DNA of 18,053 nt from JAJPJX01 sp964568355 (GTDB lineage: Bacteria > Acidobacteriota > Terriglobia > Bryobacterales > Bryobacteraceae), in the NCBI GenBank assembly GCA_964568355.1, contig CAZMRK010000842.1, positions 1 to 18,053 of the forward strand, written 5' to 3'. This document shows, in pieces, positions 1 through 6,940 of this stretch (positions are counted from its first letter, which is position 1; every line of letters begins with the position of its first letter). Made by a program: the position numbers and the translations under genes. Below the pieces are notes generated by a model. The model did not search any database. It saw nothing but the letters and a program-made list of their open reading frames with translations, and was not told where the DNA came from.

Positions 1-1
1 A

Positions 2-220
2 AGGGCCTTGCTGCAGGATCACAATTCCCGGCGCGTCTCCGATTTCGCTTTCCTCACTGCCTGGCCCCTGATGCGAGCGAAACTCCGCGAGCCTCTTCTG
101 AATCACGTGATCAGTGAACTGGCCGGTCAAGGGCTCGTGCAGTCCGGTGAGCCGGACCTGCTGGCGGCACTTCAGCGCCTGCGCAGCGAGATCACCCTGC
201 TTCGCAGCGGAATTGCGTAA
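2..220 (+). CDS. C-terminal fragment of an unrecognised protein
   Basis: The frame is open to the left edge, so this is the 3' part of a gene; a TTG at 8 is not needed as a start. I do not recognise the family. What is visible is a mixed, probably helical sequence ending in a heptad-like segment, DLLAALQRLRSEITLLRSGI, followed by one Ala and the stop. That tail matches 12 of 20 residues of the tail of the small DUF5132-like protein encoded at 2887-3243, so the two may be related partner proteins or share an interaction helix. Its last 49 nt overlap the end of the convergent membrane methyltransferase gene. Because only the end is present and the overlap is long, the coding call is moderate. 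Confidence 0.5.
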   Translation, partial: RALLQDHNSRRVSDFAFLTAWPLMRAKLREPLLNHVISELAGQGLVQSGEPDLLAALQRLRSEITLLRSGIA

Positions 221-885
221 CTCAAGAGGCTGACAATGAGGATCGCCGCGGCCCAGCCCATACTGAGTGTGGCGGCGAAGCAGTACAGGCTGGCAGCGAA
301 GCCGAAAAACATTGCCTCGGCGCGAAACGCTTGTCCCCACGAGGGACGGAGCGGCCCTGCCGCAACACGCGCCCGCCACGAGGGAAGAAGACGAGGCACC
401 GCGGCCAGATAGCTCCGGAACGTCTCCCCGTGCCCGGAAAGAAGCAACGCTTCTTCCTTCAGGATCAGGCGGTATTGGAACAGCATCAGCCCCGCCATGA
501 TGACGCACCACCCCAACCTGCTGGCCAGTCCGCCATAGCCCGCCGCCATCAGCAGATTCGCCAGATAGAGCGGGTTGCGGACATGGCGATACGGGCCGCC
601 GGAGACGACGGTTTCCGTGCGGAGCCTCGAATCATGCACTACGCTGCCCGCAAGATATGCGGTAGCCCAGGTACGGAGCAATGCCGCCAGGGCGGCCACT
701 GTGGCATCCGCGGCGAAACCCAAACGCAGCGCTCTCCTGTCCGGCACAGCGCGCGTCACAAACCCGACCCACGCCCGCGTTGCGTTCACCGAATCGAAAA
801 AGGAACAGGCGAAACCGATTGCGAAAATGGCGCAAATGATGAGAAAGCGGAAGCGGAACTCGAAGGCGGTCGCCCGCACTGTCAC
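172..885 (-). CDS. Isoprenylcysteine carboxyl methyltransferase-like membrane protein
   Basis: A 237-residue multi-pass membrane protein of the ICMT/PEMT phospholipid methyltransferase superfamily, predicted to use SAM at the membrane. The diagnostic segment is GPYRHVRNPLYLAN at residues 97-110, followed by hydrophobic segments and a Glu pair (144-145) in the usual KEE position before HGETFRSYLAAVPRLLP. Hydrophobic stretches lie near residues 13-30, 58-80, 108-140 and 190-226. Bacterial members of this fold methylate diverse small or lipid substrates, so the substrate cannot be read from sequence. The GTG start overlaps the stop of the upstream methyltransferase (GTGA, 885-882), which implies translational coupling in the operon running down from 2748. 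The region after residue 170 is an extra C-terminal pair of hydrophobic segments beyond the core family fold. Confidence 0.82.
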   Translation of the reverse strand: MTVRATAFEFRFRFLIICAIFAIGFACSFFDSVNATRAWVGFVTRAVPDRRALRLGFAADATVAALAALLRTWATAYLAGSVVHDSRLRTETVVSGGPYRHVRNPLYLANLLMAAGYGGLASRLGWCVIMAGLMLFQYRLILKEEALLLSGHGETFRSYLAAVPRLLPSWRARVAAGPLRPSWGQAFRAEAMFFGFAASLYCFAATLSMGWAAAILIVSLLSYAIPLRSRVISLRRR

Positions 886-1553
886 CTCGGGTCGGGCTTA
901 CTGATCACCAATGCGAGCCCCAGCGCCCCCAGTCCTCCGGCCGGAAGGTGGACTTTGGCGTGATGTCCAATGCCCGCCTCTCTACAAAACTGCTCCACCT
1001 CCGCGGCCGTGTATTTTTCGTCAAAGAACGCTTCCGGGATGCCCGCGGCGGCCCGCATGCGGTTGAATTCAAGCCGTACTGGCTCAGGGGCATCGCGCCG
1101 CACATCGGTAATCACCGCCACTCCTCCGGGCTTCAGGAGGCGGTAGATTTCGCGAAGCGCCTGGGGAGGATTGCTCCAGTGATGGATCGTAGAGCGGCTG
1201 ATGATGATATCCGCGAATGCGTCCGGCAGGCTCATCGCATGGGCATCCTCGACGAGCAGTTCGATTTCCGGACATCCCTCGTCCTGGACGGCGCGGCGCG
1301 CCTGATCGATCATGTCGGGAAAGAGATCGGTCCCCACCAGTCGTAAGCCGGACAATGAGGGGAGCTTCGCCAGATGGATCAGGAAACGAGCCGTACCGGT
1401 TCCGATGTCGAGTAGAACCGCTCCAGGCAACCGTGGCACCGCTTCCTTGACAATAGCCTCCGCCAGCGAATCATCGAACGGCTTCAAAAAATTCGCCGTG
1501 AGATGGTCGTATTCCTGGGCTGTATAACGGACGTGCGCCTGATTCTTTTCGAT
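882..1553 (-). CDS. Class I SAM-dependent methyltransferase, probable AUC start
   Basis: A Methyltransf_11-type Rossmann methyltransferase. Motif I is LDIGTGTARF (about residues 48-57 of the long form); an acidic residue ending strand 2 (GTDLFPDM), DAHAMSLPDAFADIIISRSTIHHW and the LLKPGGVAVITD post-motif follow. The first ATG/GTG/TTG in frame is TTG at 1487 (201 residues). However, the frame continues upstream with a convincing N-terminus, IEKNQAHVRYTAQEYDHL, up to 1553, and no standard start lies before the in-frame stop at 1604-1602. A GGGAGG ribosome site sits 5 nt before an ATC codon at 1553, directly after the upstream gene's stop (1557-1555), so an AUC start giving 223 residues is my preferred reading. 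CTG at 1568 is an alternative. The substrate is unknown; the operon context suggests a tailoring step. Confidence 0.8.
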   Translation of the reverse strand: MEKNQAHVRYTAQEYDHLTANFLKPFDDSLAEAIVKEAVPRLPGAVLLDIGTGTARFLIHLAKLPSLSGLRLVGTDLFPDMIDQARRAVQDEGCPEIELLVEDAHAMSLPDAFADIIISRSTIHHWSNPPQALREIYRLLKPGGVAVITDVRRDAPEPVRLEFNRMRAAAGIPEAFFDEKYTAAEVEQFCREAGIGHHAKVHLPAGGLGALGLALVISKPDPR

Positions 1554-1554
1554 G

Positions 1555-2748
1555 TCAACCTCCCGCAGTACACGTGTTGGATTCGCGCGCCAGAACGGCC
1601 GCTACGGCACTGGAAAGCACCGCGGCCTCGTTCCCCCATGCCTCTTTGGGCGCGCTCTTTGCAATCCCGATCACCTGGTCAAGCTGCTCGCGGTCTAGCT
1701 GGAAGCCCATTTCCGCCAGCCGCGCGCCGAACGCGGCGCGCCCGCTGTGCTTGCCCAATACACAAGTGAATCCCGGCGCCCCGACCCGCTCCGGGCGGAA
1801 TGGCAGATAGGTGTCGGGATGCTTGAGCAACCCATCCTGATGGATGCCGGCTTCGGTCAGAAAGACATTGGAACCAACGACAGGTTTGTTGGCAGCGCAG
1901 CCGATGCCGGTCAGCGTCGACACCAACCGGCTCAGGCTCCAGAGCTTACTGGTGTCGATGCCGGTTCGCAGGCCCATCTCCTCCCCGTTCAGGGCGATCG
2001 CCATGACTACTTCTTCGAAGGCGGTGTTCCCGGCTCGCTCGCCGATTCCATTGACGGTGCACTGCACCACCGGGACGCCCTCCTCGAGAGCGGCCAGCGT
2101 GTTCGCCGTCGCCAGTCCCAGGTCATTATGAAAATGGCCGGCCAACATGGCTTTGCCAATATTCGGCAGATCGTCAAGAATTTTTCGTATGAATCGCCGT
2201 ACTCCGTGGGGCGTCAGTACGCCGACCGTATCCGGAAATCCGATAAATCGCGCGCCGGCATCGATAGCCTCGCGATAAATCTCGATCAGGATATCGGGTT
2301 CGGTGCGGCTGGCGTCTTCCGCGCTGAATCCGACCAGATCGAAATGAAGGCGCGCGTATTCGATGGAGTCCCGGACCAGCCCCACGATCTCAGCCACGGT
2401 CCGCCGAAGCTTGTGTTCGCGATGCAGGGGACTGGTCCCCACGAAAAGGCTCACCGCGGCTCTCGCGCGAGGCGCGAATGCGAGCGCTTCCCGCGCCTGA
2501 TCGATATCCGATCGCAGCGTACGGCATAAGGCCGACACCGGAATGTGAGGAACTTCGCGTACGATGAGCTGAAGCGAATCGATTTCACTTTGCGCGGCCG
2601 CCGGGAAGCCTCCGTCGAGAGAAACCACTCCGATCTCGGCCAGCGCGCGGGCAATTTGAACCTTTTGCGGCCCCGTGAGCGAGGCACCCGGCATCTGCTC
2701 GCCGTCGCGAAGAGTGGTGTCCCCAAAATACACGGTGCGTAGCGGCAT
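1555..2748 (-). CDS. Homocitrate/2-isopropylmalate synthase-like enzyme (DRE-TIM metallolyase)
   Basis: A 397-residue HMGL-like enzyme predicted to condense an acyl-CoA, typically acetyl-CoA, with a 2-oxo acid. The catalytic signature DTTLRDGEQ is at residues 10-18, the divalent-metal HFHND at 205-209, then NGIGERAGN (233-241), GIHQDG (301-306) and GKHSGR (332-337). The protein stops soon after the barrel and lid, so it lacks the roughly 100-residue C-terminal LeuA allosteric domain and has the size of NifV/homocitrate synthase-type enzymes. No nif or leucine genes are nearby, so a dedicated role in extending a 2-oxo acid for a special starter or side chain is plausible but inferred. The ATG at 2748 has an AGGA ribosome site about 7 nt upstream. 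It is first in an operon with the two methyltransferases. Confidence 0.88.
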   Translation of the reverse strand: MPLRTVYFGDTTLRDGEQMPGASLTGPQKVQIARALAEIGVVSLDGGFPAAAQSEIDSLQLIVREVPHIPVSALCRTLRSDIDQAREALAFAPRARAAVSLFVGTSPLHREHKLRRTVAEIVGLVRDSIEYARLHFDLVGFSAEDASRTEPDILIEIYREAIDAGARFIGFPDTVGVLTPHGVRRFIRKILDDLPNIGKAMLAGHFHNDLGLATANTLAALEEGVPVVQCTVNGIGERAGNTAFEEVVMAIALNGEEMGLRTGIDTSKLWSLSRLVSTLTGIGCAANKPVVGSNVFLTEAGIHQDGLLKHPDTYLPFRPERVGAPGFTCVLGKHSGRAAFGARLAEMGFQLDREQLDQVIGIAKSAPKEAWGNEAAVLSSAVAAVLARESNTCTAGG

Positions 2749-2827
2749 TTCTTATCCTGAATAGCCATAGAAATACCATGTGCCGTACAATATGTCCACA
2801 AATTCGTGTTTATTCCACGTTTATTTA

Positions 2828-2856
2828 TTGACTCGGCCTGCTGCCTGTGATATTAG
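2828..2856 (+). promoter_or_regulatory. Sigma70-type promoter for the small protein/ABC exporter genes
   Basis: TTGACT (2828-2833) and TATTAG (2851-2856) are separated by exactly 17 nt, in an AT-richer stretch between divergent genes. The predicted transcription start, near 2863, would leave about 24 nt of leader containing GGGAG (2873-2877) ahead of the GTG at 2887. I saw no comparably good promoter on the opposite strand for the LeuA-like operon. Confidence 0.6.
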
Positions 2857-2886
2857 TGTTGTCGGAGCGCCCGGGAGAAATTCCCT

Positions 2887-3243
2887 GTGTCAAATTCCTT
2901 ACCGAACTGGAAGGCCCAATCGTGTATGCCAAGCCTACTGAGCATTTTGTTAGGACGATTTAGCTGGAAAAGCTTCGCACTCGGAGCAGGTACTGCGCTG
3001 TTTGGCGGTGTGGTCGCGCGCCCCGCCCTGGCGCAGGTTGTAAAGGTTGGCATGGACGTTCAAGACTACGCTTCCGCCACCGTGGCTCAGGCCAAGGCGG
3101 AGTACGAACGTGCCCGCGCCACGGCAGTCGCTCAGCGAACCGGCTCTGCCGGGTTGTCGAGTGCCGATATCCTGGCCGAAATTCAAAAGCTGCACGCAGA
3201 GATCACCTCGCTGCGCAGCTCGATTAGCACCAAAAAAGCGTGA
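2887..3243 (+). CDS. Small DUF5132-like protein
   Basis: A 118-residue protein (105 if the in-frame ATG at 2926 is used; GTG at 2887 has GGGAG 9 nt upstream). It has one hydrophobic segment at about residues 28-52, containing FALGAGTALFGGVVARPALAQ. A helix rich in Ala, Lys and Glu follows (DYASATVAQAKAEYERARATA), then a C-terminal coiled-coil-like tail, DILAEIQKLHAEITSLRSSI. This layout resembles DUF5132 proteins, which I recall next to HMA-containing transporters; here an HMA-fused ABC exporter follows in the same frame. A membrane-anchored accessory subunit is the likely role, by inference. The tail resembles that of the truncated protein at the left edge. Its stop at 3241 leaves 57 nt of open, in-frame sequence before the transporter's start. 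Confidence 0.7.
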   Translation: MSNSLPNWKAQSCMPSLLSILLGRFSWKSFALGAGTALFGGVVARPALAQVVKVGMDVQDYASATVAQAKAEYERARATAVAQRTGSAGLSSADILAEIQKLHAEITSLRSSISTKKA

Positions 3244-3300
3244 TCGCACGCGTCGCAGCTTGACGCTCGCCCTGCCCATTGGCGGTGTTTTATTTCCGAG

Positions 3301-5427
3301 TTGAACGGTAGTTTGGCACGTGCCAGCATTCGCTGGCTCCTTCCTGGGCGGGTGCGCTGGGATGTCCCCGGTTTATTGGATCAGCCCGAGCTTTGCTCGC
3401 TGGTGGATCGCACTCTCGCGCGGCTGCCCGGGACGGTGTCCGTTTCCGCCAATCCGATTACCGGACGGCTCCTCTTAAAGCACAGCCCCGATCTTTCACT
3501 GGACCAGTTTCATTCCACGCTCGTCCGGTTGCTGTCCGACGTCGCGAGCGGCAAGCTGCGGGTCGCGCAGCAGCCTGCTTGCCCCAACGCGCCGGCGCCA
3601 AGTTCCCTCGCGGAGACTGCCGGCGCTGCTCAACTGCTGCGCCTGTTTCGGAACCATGAAAAGCAGGCGGCCATCGCATCCCTGCTGGCCTTCGCAGACC
3701 GATTGTTCGAAGCGGCTCCGCCGGCTATGATCGGCGCGGCCACGGACGTGGTCACGCGCGGCTCCCAGTCGTTCCTCGGCCGGCTGGGCGTGCGGACGCT
3801 CTCCTCCCAACTGTTCACGTTGGGCGGCCTCTTTGCCGTGGTTTGGACGGCTGACGCGCTGATGGGCTTTCTACACCGGCTGACTTCGGCGCGCCTGGCA
3901 CAGGTCATTCAGGACGACCTGCGTAATCAGCTCTACCAGCACCTGCAAACGCTCGATCCGGGCCAGATGGAGAGCAAATCTGTCGCTGCATGGCTCGGCT
4001 TCATCCAATCCGATGTCGGGCGCATCGGCCAATTTGTTGCGACCGGAATAGATCCGATCGTAACTATGCTCACAAACGGATTAATTGTGACGGCAACGCT
4101 TCTGGCACATTCGCCTGCTCTCTTTGCCGTCCAATTGGCCTTACTGCCGGGGCTGTACCTGGTTTCGAGCTGGTTATTGGGTCCGATGCGAGAGCGGCAG
4201 GAGGCCCAGCGTCAGGTGGCCGATCGGCTAAATTCCGTGCTGTACGCCAACATCTCCGGCATGGCGACCATTCAGGTCTTTGGGACTGAGCAGATGGAGG
4301 CGCAGCGCGTCGCCGCCTTGGGGCAGCAACTGAAGGAGGCAGGGCTGGAGAAGGCCCTGGTGGATTCCGCCTACGTTCCGGCGATTCAGATGGTGGTTGG
4401 CATCGGGTTCATCGGTACGCTGCTGTGGGGCGGGCGCCTTGCCAACGAGGGAAGGCTCTCGATTGCCACCTATAACGTAATGGGCTTCAGCTCCCTGCGC
4501 TTCCTGGTAGCCCTGGGAAGCCTGGGGGTGACGCTTCAACAGTATCAGTTGACGATGGTTTCTCTCGAGCGGGTAGAGCGCCTGATGAGCCGCCGCTCAC
4601 GCATTGTGGGCGGATCTCACCTGCTCGGTCCGGCGCGCAATAAAGAGATTGTTTTCGAGGATGTTACTTTCGAATACGAGCCGGGGCAGCCCGTGCTGCG
4701 CCACCTGAATCTTCGTTTCGCCGCTGGGGAGACCACGGGGATTGTCGGCGCCACCGGTGCCGGCAAAACCACCATTCTGAAATTAATTCTGCGATTTTAC
4801 GACGTGACCTCCGGCGTGATTCGGGTCGACGATACGCCGGTCCAGGATGTGCCGACCGATCATTTGCGCCGCGAAATTGCGATCGTGCCGCAACAAACGA
4901 TTTTATTTGCCGGCACTATCCAAAAGAACATCGCTTACGGCAGGCCGGGCGCCTCGATGGAGGAGATTGTCAAAGCGGCCGAAGCGGCACAGGCCCACGA
5001 ATTCATCACGGCATTGCCGCGGGGCTATGACACGGAACTGGACGAGAAAGGAGGGCCGCTATCGGGAGGACAGCAGCAGAGGATTGCGATCGCCCGGGCC
5101 ATTCTCGCCGACCGTTCCATCCTGGTGTTCGATGAAGCGACCTCTTCGATCGATTATGAAACCGAAGCCGCGATTCAGAGCGCGCTGCGGGAAGTGATCG
5201 CGGGCCGAACCACCATCATTGTGGCGCACCGCTTGTCGACTGTCCGCCACGCGGACCGCATCTATGTACTCGATGAAGGGCGCGTATGCGAGCAGGGCCG
5301 GCACGAGGAGTTGATTGAACGGCAGGGCATTTATGCCAACCTTTGGCGCATCCAAACCGGTGACGCAGCAGAGGTGGTGAAGCCGAAGCGGCGCCGGCCG
5401 GGCAAACCTGGAACACCCCGAGCGTGA
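3301..5427 (+). CDS. ABC exporter half-transporter with N-terminal HMA-like domain
   Basis: A 708-residue protein. Residues about 8-85 (GRVRWDVPGL, then TVSVSANPITGRLLLKH) look like a ferredoxin-fold HMA domain without a CxxC metal site. Residues about 120-430 form an ABC type-1 (ABCB/MsbA-like) membrane domain with repeated hydrophobic segments. The nucleotide-binding domain is complete: Walker A GATGAGKTT from residue 483, Q-loop in VPQQ, signature LSGGQ from 587, Walker B ILVFDE ending at E612, switch His in VAHRLST at 643. It should work as a homodimeric exporter of a lipid, glycolipid or peptide; metal export is less supported because no Cys pair is present. TTG at 3301 is the only candidate start between the upstream in-frame stop (3241) and the HMA fold, and its ribosome site is weak, so translation may depend on the upstream gene. 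Confidence 0.9.
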   Translation: MNGSLARASIRWLLPGRVRWDVPGLLDQPELCSLVDRTLARLPGTVSVSANPITGRLLLKHSPDLSLDQFHSTLVRLLSDVASGKLRVAQQPACPNAPAPSSLAETAGAAQLLRLFRNHEKQAAIASLLAFADRLFEAAPPAMIGAATDVVTRGSQSFLGRLGVRTLSSQLFTLGGLFAVVWTADALMGFLHRLTSARLAQVIQDDLRNQLYQHLQTLDPGQMESKSVAAWLGFIQSDVGRIGQFVATGIDPIVTMLTNGLIVTATLLAHSPALFAVQLALLPGLYLVSSWLLGPMRERQEAQRQVADRLNSVLYANISGMATIQVFGTEQMEAQRVAALGQQLKEAGLEKALVDSAYVPAIQMVVGIGFIGTLLWGGRLANEGRLSIATYNVMGFSSLRFLVALGSLGVTLQQYQLTMVSLERVERLMSRRSRIVGGSHLLGPARNKEIVFEDVTFEYEPGQPVLRHLNLRFAAGETTGIVGATGAGKTTILKLILRFYDVTSGVIRVDDTPVQDVPTDHLRREIAIVPQQTILFAGTIQKNIAYGRPGASMEEIVKAAEAAQAHEFITALPRGYDTELDEKGGPLSGGQQQRIAIARAILADRSILVFDEATSSIDYETEAAIQSALREVIAGRTTIIVAHRLSTVRHADRIYVLDEGRVCEQGRHEELIERQGIYANLWRIQTGDAAEVVKPKRRRPGKPGTPRA

Positions 5428-5440
5428 CAGATCCGGCCGC

Positions 5441-5480
5441 TGCCGGTTTTAACCGGCGCCGGCTGAAGTCCGGCCCCACA
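5441..5480 (-). repeat. Dispersed double stem-loop repeat, copy 1
   Basis: On the minus strand the element begins TGTGGGGCCGGACTTCAG and continues with two short inverted repeats: GCCGG/CCGGC (5458-5462 with 5470-5474) and CCGGTT/AACCGG (5443-5448 with 5451-5456). A second element at 17812-17853, in the opposite orientation, has the same plan: TGTGGGG, a stem around CTT/CAG, then a second stem. It resembles REP-like dispersed repeats; that it recurs genome-wide is an expectation, not something visible here. Confidence 0.55.
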
Positions 5481-5487
5481 AGGCCGG
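5442..5487. terminator. Hairpin-rich spacer between convergent genes, possible bidirectional terminator
   Basis: The 94-nt gap between the ABC exporter stop and the end of the 2,3-dehydratase gene contains a 6-bp palindrome with a 2-nt loop (5443-5456, extended by G5442-C5457). It also holds a GC-rich stem CCGGCC/GGCCGG (5470-5475 with 5482-5487, 6-nt loop). Neither is followed by a clear U-tract on either strand, so intrinsic termination is uncertain. The position between two convergent operons is the main support. Confidence 0.4.
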
Positions 5488-5521
5488 GCATCTTAGCTGC
5501 CATTTTTGTAACACAGTAGCG

Positions 5522-6940
5522 CTAGATCAAATGCAGACAGGCGAAGAGATTTCGCGCCTCGATGCTGAAGTAGCCGTGGGGCATCAATTCCTGGATCTGC
5601 CCCAGCGTCATCCAAACGAAGCCTTCGGGAATTTTGGTAATCGTATCGGTGGGCAGCTCCAGAATCATGTATTGGTTTTGATACTGGAAGAACCGCCCGC
5701 CTTCCTCCGATTGCACGGAGCAGAACCGGACCGTCGACGGCGCCGGATCGCGGAACAGATTCAGAAAGGGCGGGGCTTCGGGCCGGTCGAATTGGCCGGC
5801 ATAGTCGGAGCGGGAGACCGTCGGTCCGAGTTCGAACAGCTCCCGGCTGCCGGGATAAGAGCACGCGCGGATCAGAAAATGAAGCACGTCGCCGATCTTC
5901 TGCGTGACCATGCCGTTCAGCCCACGGCCGGGATGGTGAAGCAGCGGCTGGCTCCAACGCGAAACTTCGCGGCCGCGAATCTCGACACGCGCTCCGATGA
6001 CCGAGAAATAACGCCCGTCACGGCGCTTGAGTTCGCCATCGGCCAGAAACCAGTCCTGCATCCGGTCCAGGCCGCGTGAAACGACCTGGCGATGATATGT
6101 TGCCCGAAGCCGCGACAACCAGCTTAGGATTTCTCCCGTTGTGTGCGGCGATTGGGCCGAACTGAGCGCCGAGTCGAGCAGGCTAGAGCCGAATTCCGTC
6201 AGCTTCGGGCTCAGTGTCAGCACCTGGGACGCGGGCAGCGGAATGCACGAAATCACGCTGCGGGTGTCCATGTTCACGATGTTGTCGAGGCGCAGCAGGT
6301 GCTTGATCTCCCCCAACGTCATCCAGCGAAAGCCTTCTTCCACCGGAACTTCTTCGCGTGTCTCGATGATGAGGTTTCGATTCCGCTTCCCCAGAAAACG
6401 GGACCCCTGTTCGGACTGCAGTTGATCCACCAACACACGAACCGGGCGTTCACCGGTGAAATATTCCAGGTATTTCGGCGCATTGCCCTGATGGACTCTG
6501 GTGTAGTTGCTGCGGGTGGCCTGCAGGGTCGGCGAAATCTGGGGGCCGCCGATGTTGCCCGGCTCCACTTTTGCCTGCATCAGATAGTAGCGAATTCCTC
6601 CGGCCACGCGAGTAAGAATTCCAAGAATTCCAATCTCGGGTTGATTGACGATCGGCTGATCCCACTGCGGCGCGGGGCCGTAGTCCGTGATGGTGCGGAC
6701 ACCCTCCACCGCAAAAAATTTCCCGGAATCATGAACCAGCCGCATCGGATGGCGGTGAAAGCGCCATCGATCGAGATCAAATAAAGATACGCGTTCCACG
6801 TGCAGCGGATGCCGCTGTCTGGCTTCATCCAGCCACTCCTGTACATCTCCGCGCGTACTGGGATGGCCCTCGTTAACCAAGGCGGACGCAAGCGTGGTCA
6901 AGTCCCTCTCTCGTTGCAAAGCTTGAGCGGCGGCTGTCAT
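5522..6940 (-). CDS. NDP-hexose 2,3-dehydratase (EvaA/TylX3 family)
   Basis: A 472-residue protein that should remove the 2-hydroxyl from an NDP-4-keto-6-deoxyhexose, the committed step to 2-deoxysugars. It is an internal duplication, as expected for this family. Repeat 1 (about 33-235) contains WDQPIVNQPEIGILGIL and SNYTRVHQGNAPKYLEYF. Repeat 2 (about 269-470) contains WSQPLLHHPGRGLNGMV and SDYAGQFDRPEAPPFLNLF. Both repeats close with an EGF-W-MTLG-I motif. The frame is open further upstream, but ATG at 6940 is the better start. It overlaps the stop of the ketoisomerase gene as ATGA (6940-6937) and has a strong GGAGGAGAT ribosome site, pointing to translational coupling. The family's usual partner, a 3-ketoreductase or 3-aminotransferase, is not in the window. 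Confidence 0.92.
   Translation of the reverse strand: MTAAAQALQRERDLTTLASALVNEGHPSTRGDVQEWLDEARQRHPLHVERVSLFDLDRWRFHRHPMRLVHDSGKFFAVEGVRTITDYGPAPQWDQPIVNQPEIGILGILTRVAGGIRYYLMQAKVEPGNIGGPQISPTLQATRSNYTRVHQGNAPKYLEYFTGERPVRVLVDQLQSEQGSRFLGKRNRNLIIETREEVPVEEGFRWMTLGEIKHLLRLDNIVNMDTRSVISCIPLPASQVLTLSPKLTEFGSSLLDSALSSAQSPHTTGEILSWLSRLRATYHRQVVSRGLDRMQDWFLADGELKRRDGRYFSVIGARVEIRGREVSRWSQPLLHHPGRGLNGMVTQKIGDVLHFLIRACSYPGSRELFELGPTVSRSDYAGQFDRPEAPPFLNLFRDPAPSTVRFCSVQSEEGGRFFQYQNQYMILELPTDTITKIPEGFVWMTLGQIQELMPHGYFSIEARNLFACLHLI

Noticed and set aside
1747..2529. A 260-codon plus-strand open frame opposite the LeuA-like gene
   Set aside because: It is antisense to a gene with all expected catalytic motifs; composition and lack of a ribosome site argue against coding.
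2749..2801. A possible minus-strand promoter for the LeuA-like operon (TTGTGG, 17 nt, TGGTAT)
   Set aside because: Each box matches the consensus at only 3 of 6 positions; no more than chance in an AT-richer spacer.
3301..3560. N-terminal HMA-like region taken as evidence of a P-type metal ATPase
   Set aside because: The remainder is an unmistakable ABC exporter (Walker A, LSGGQ, Walker B, H-loop); there is no DKTG phosphorylation motif and no CxxC.
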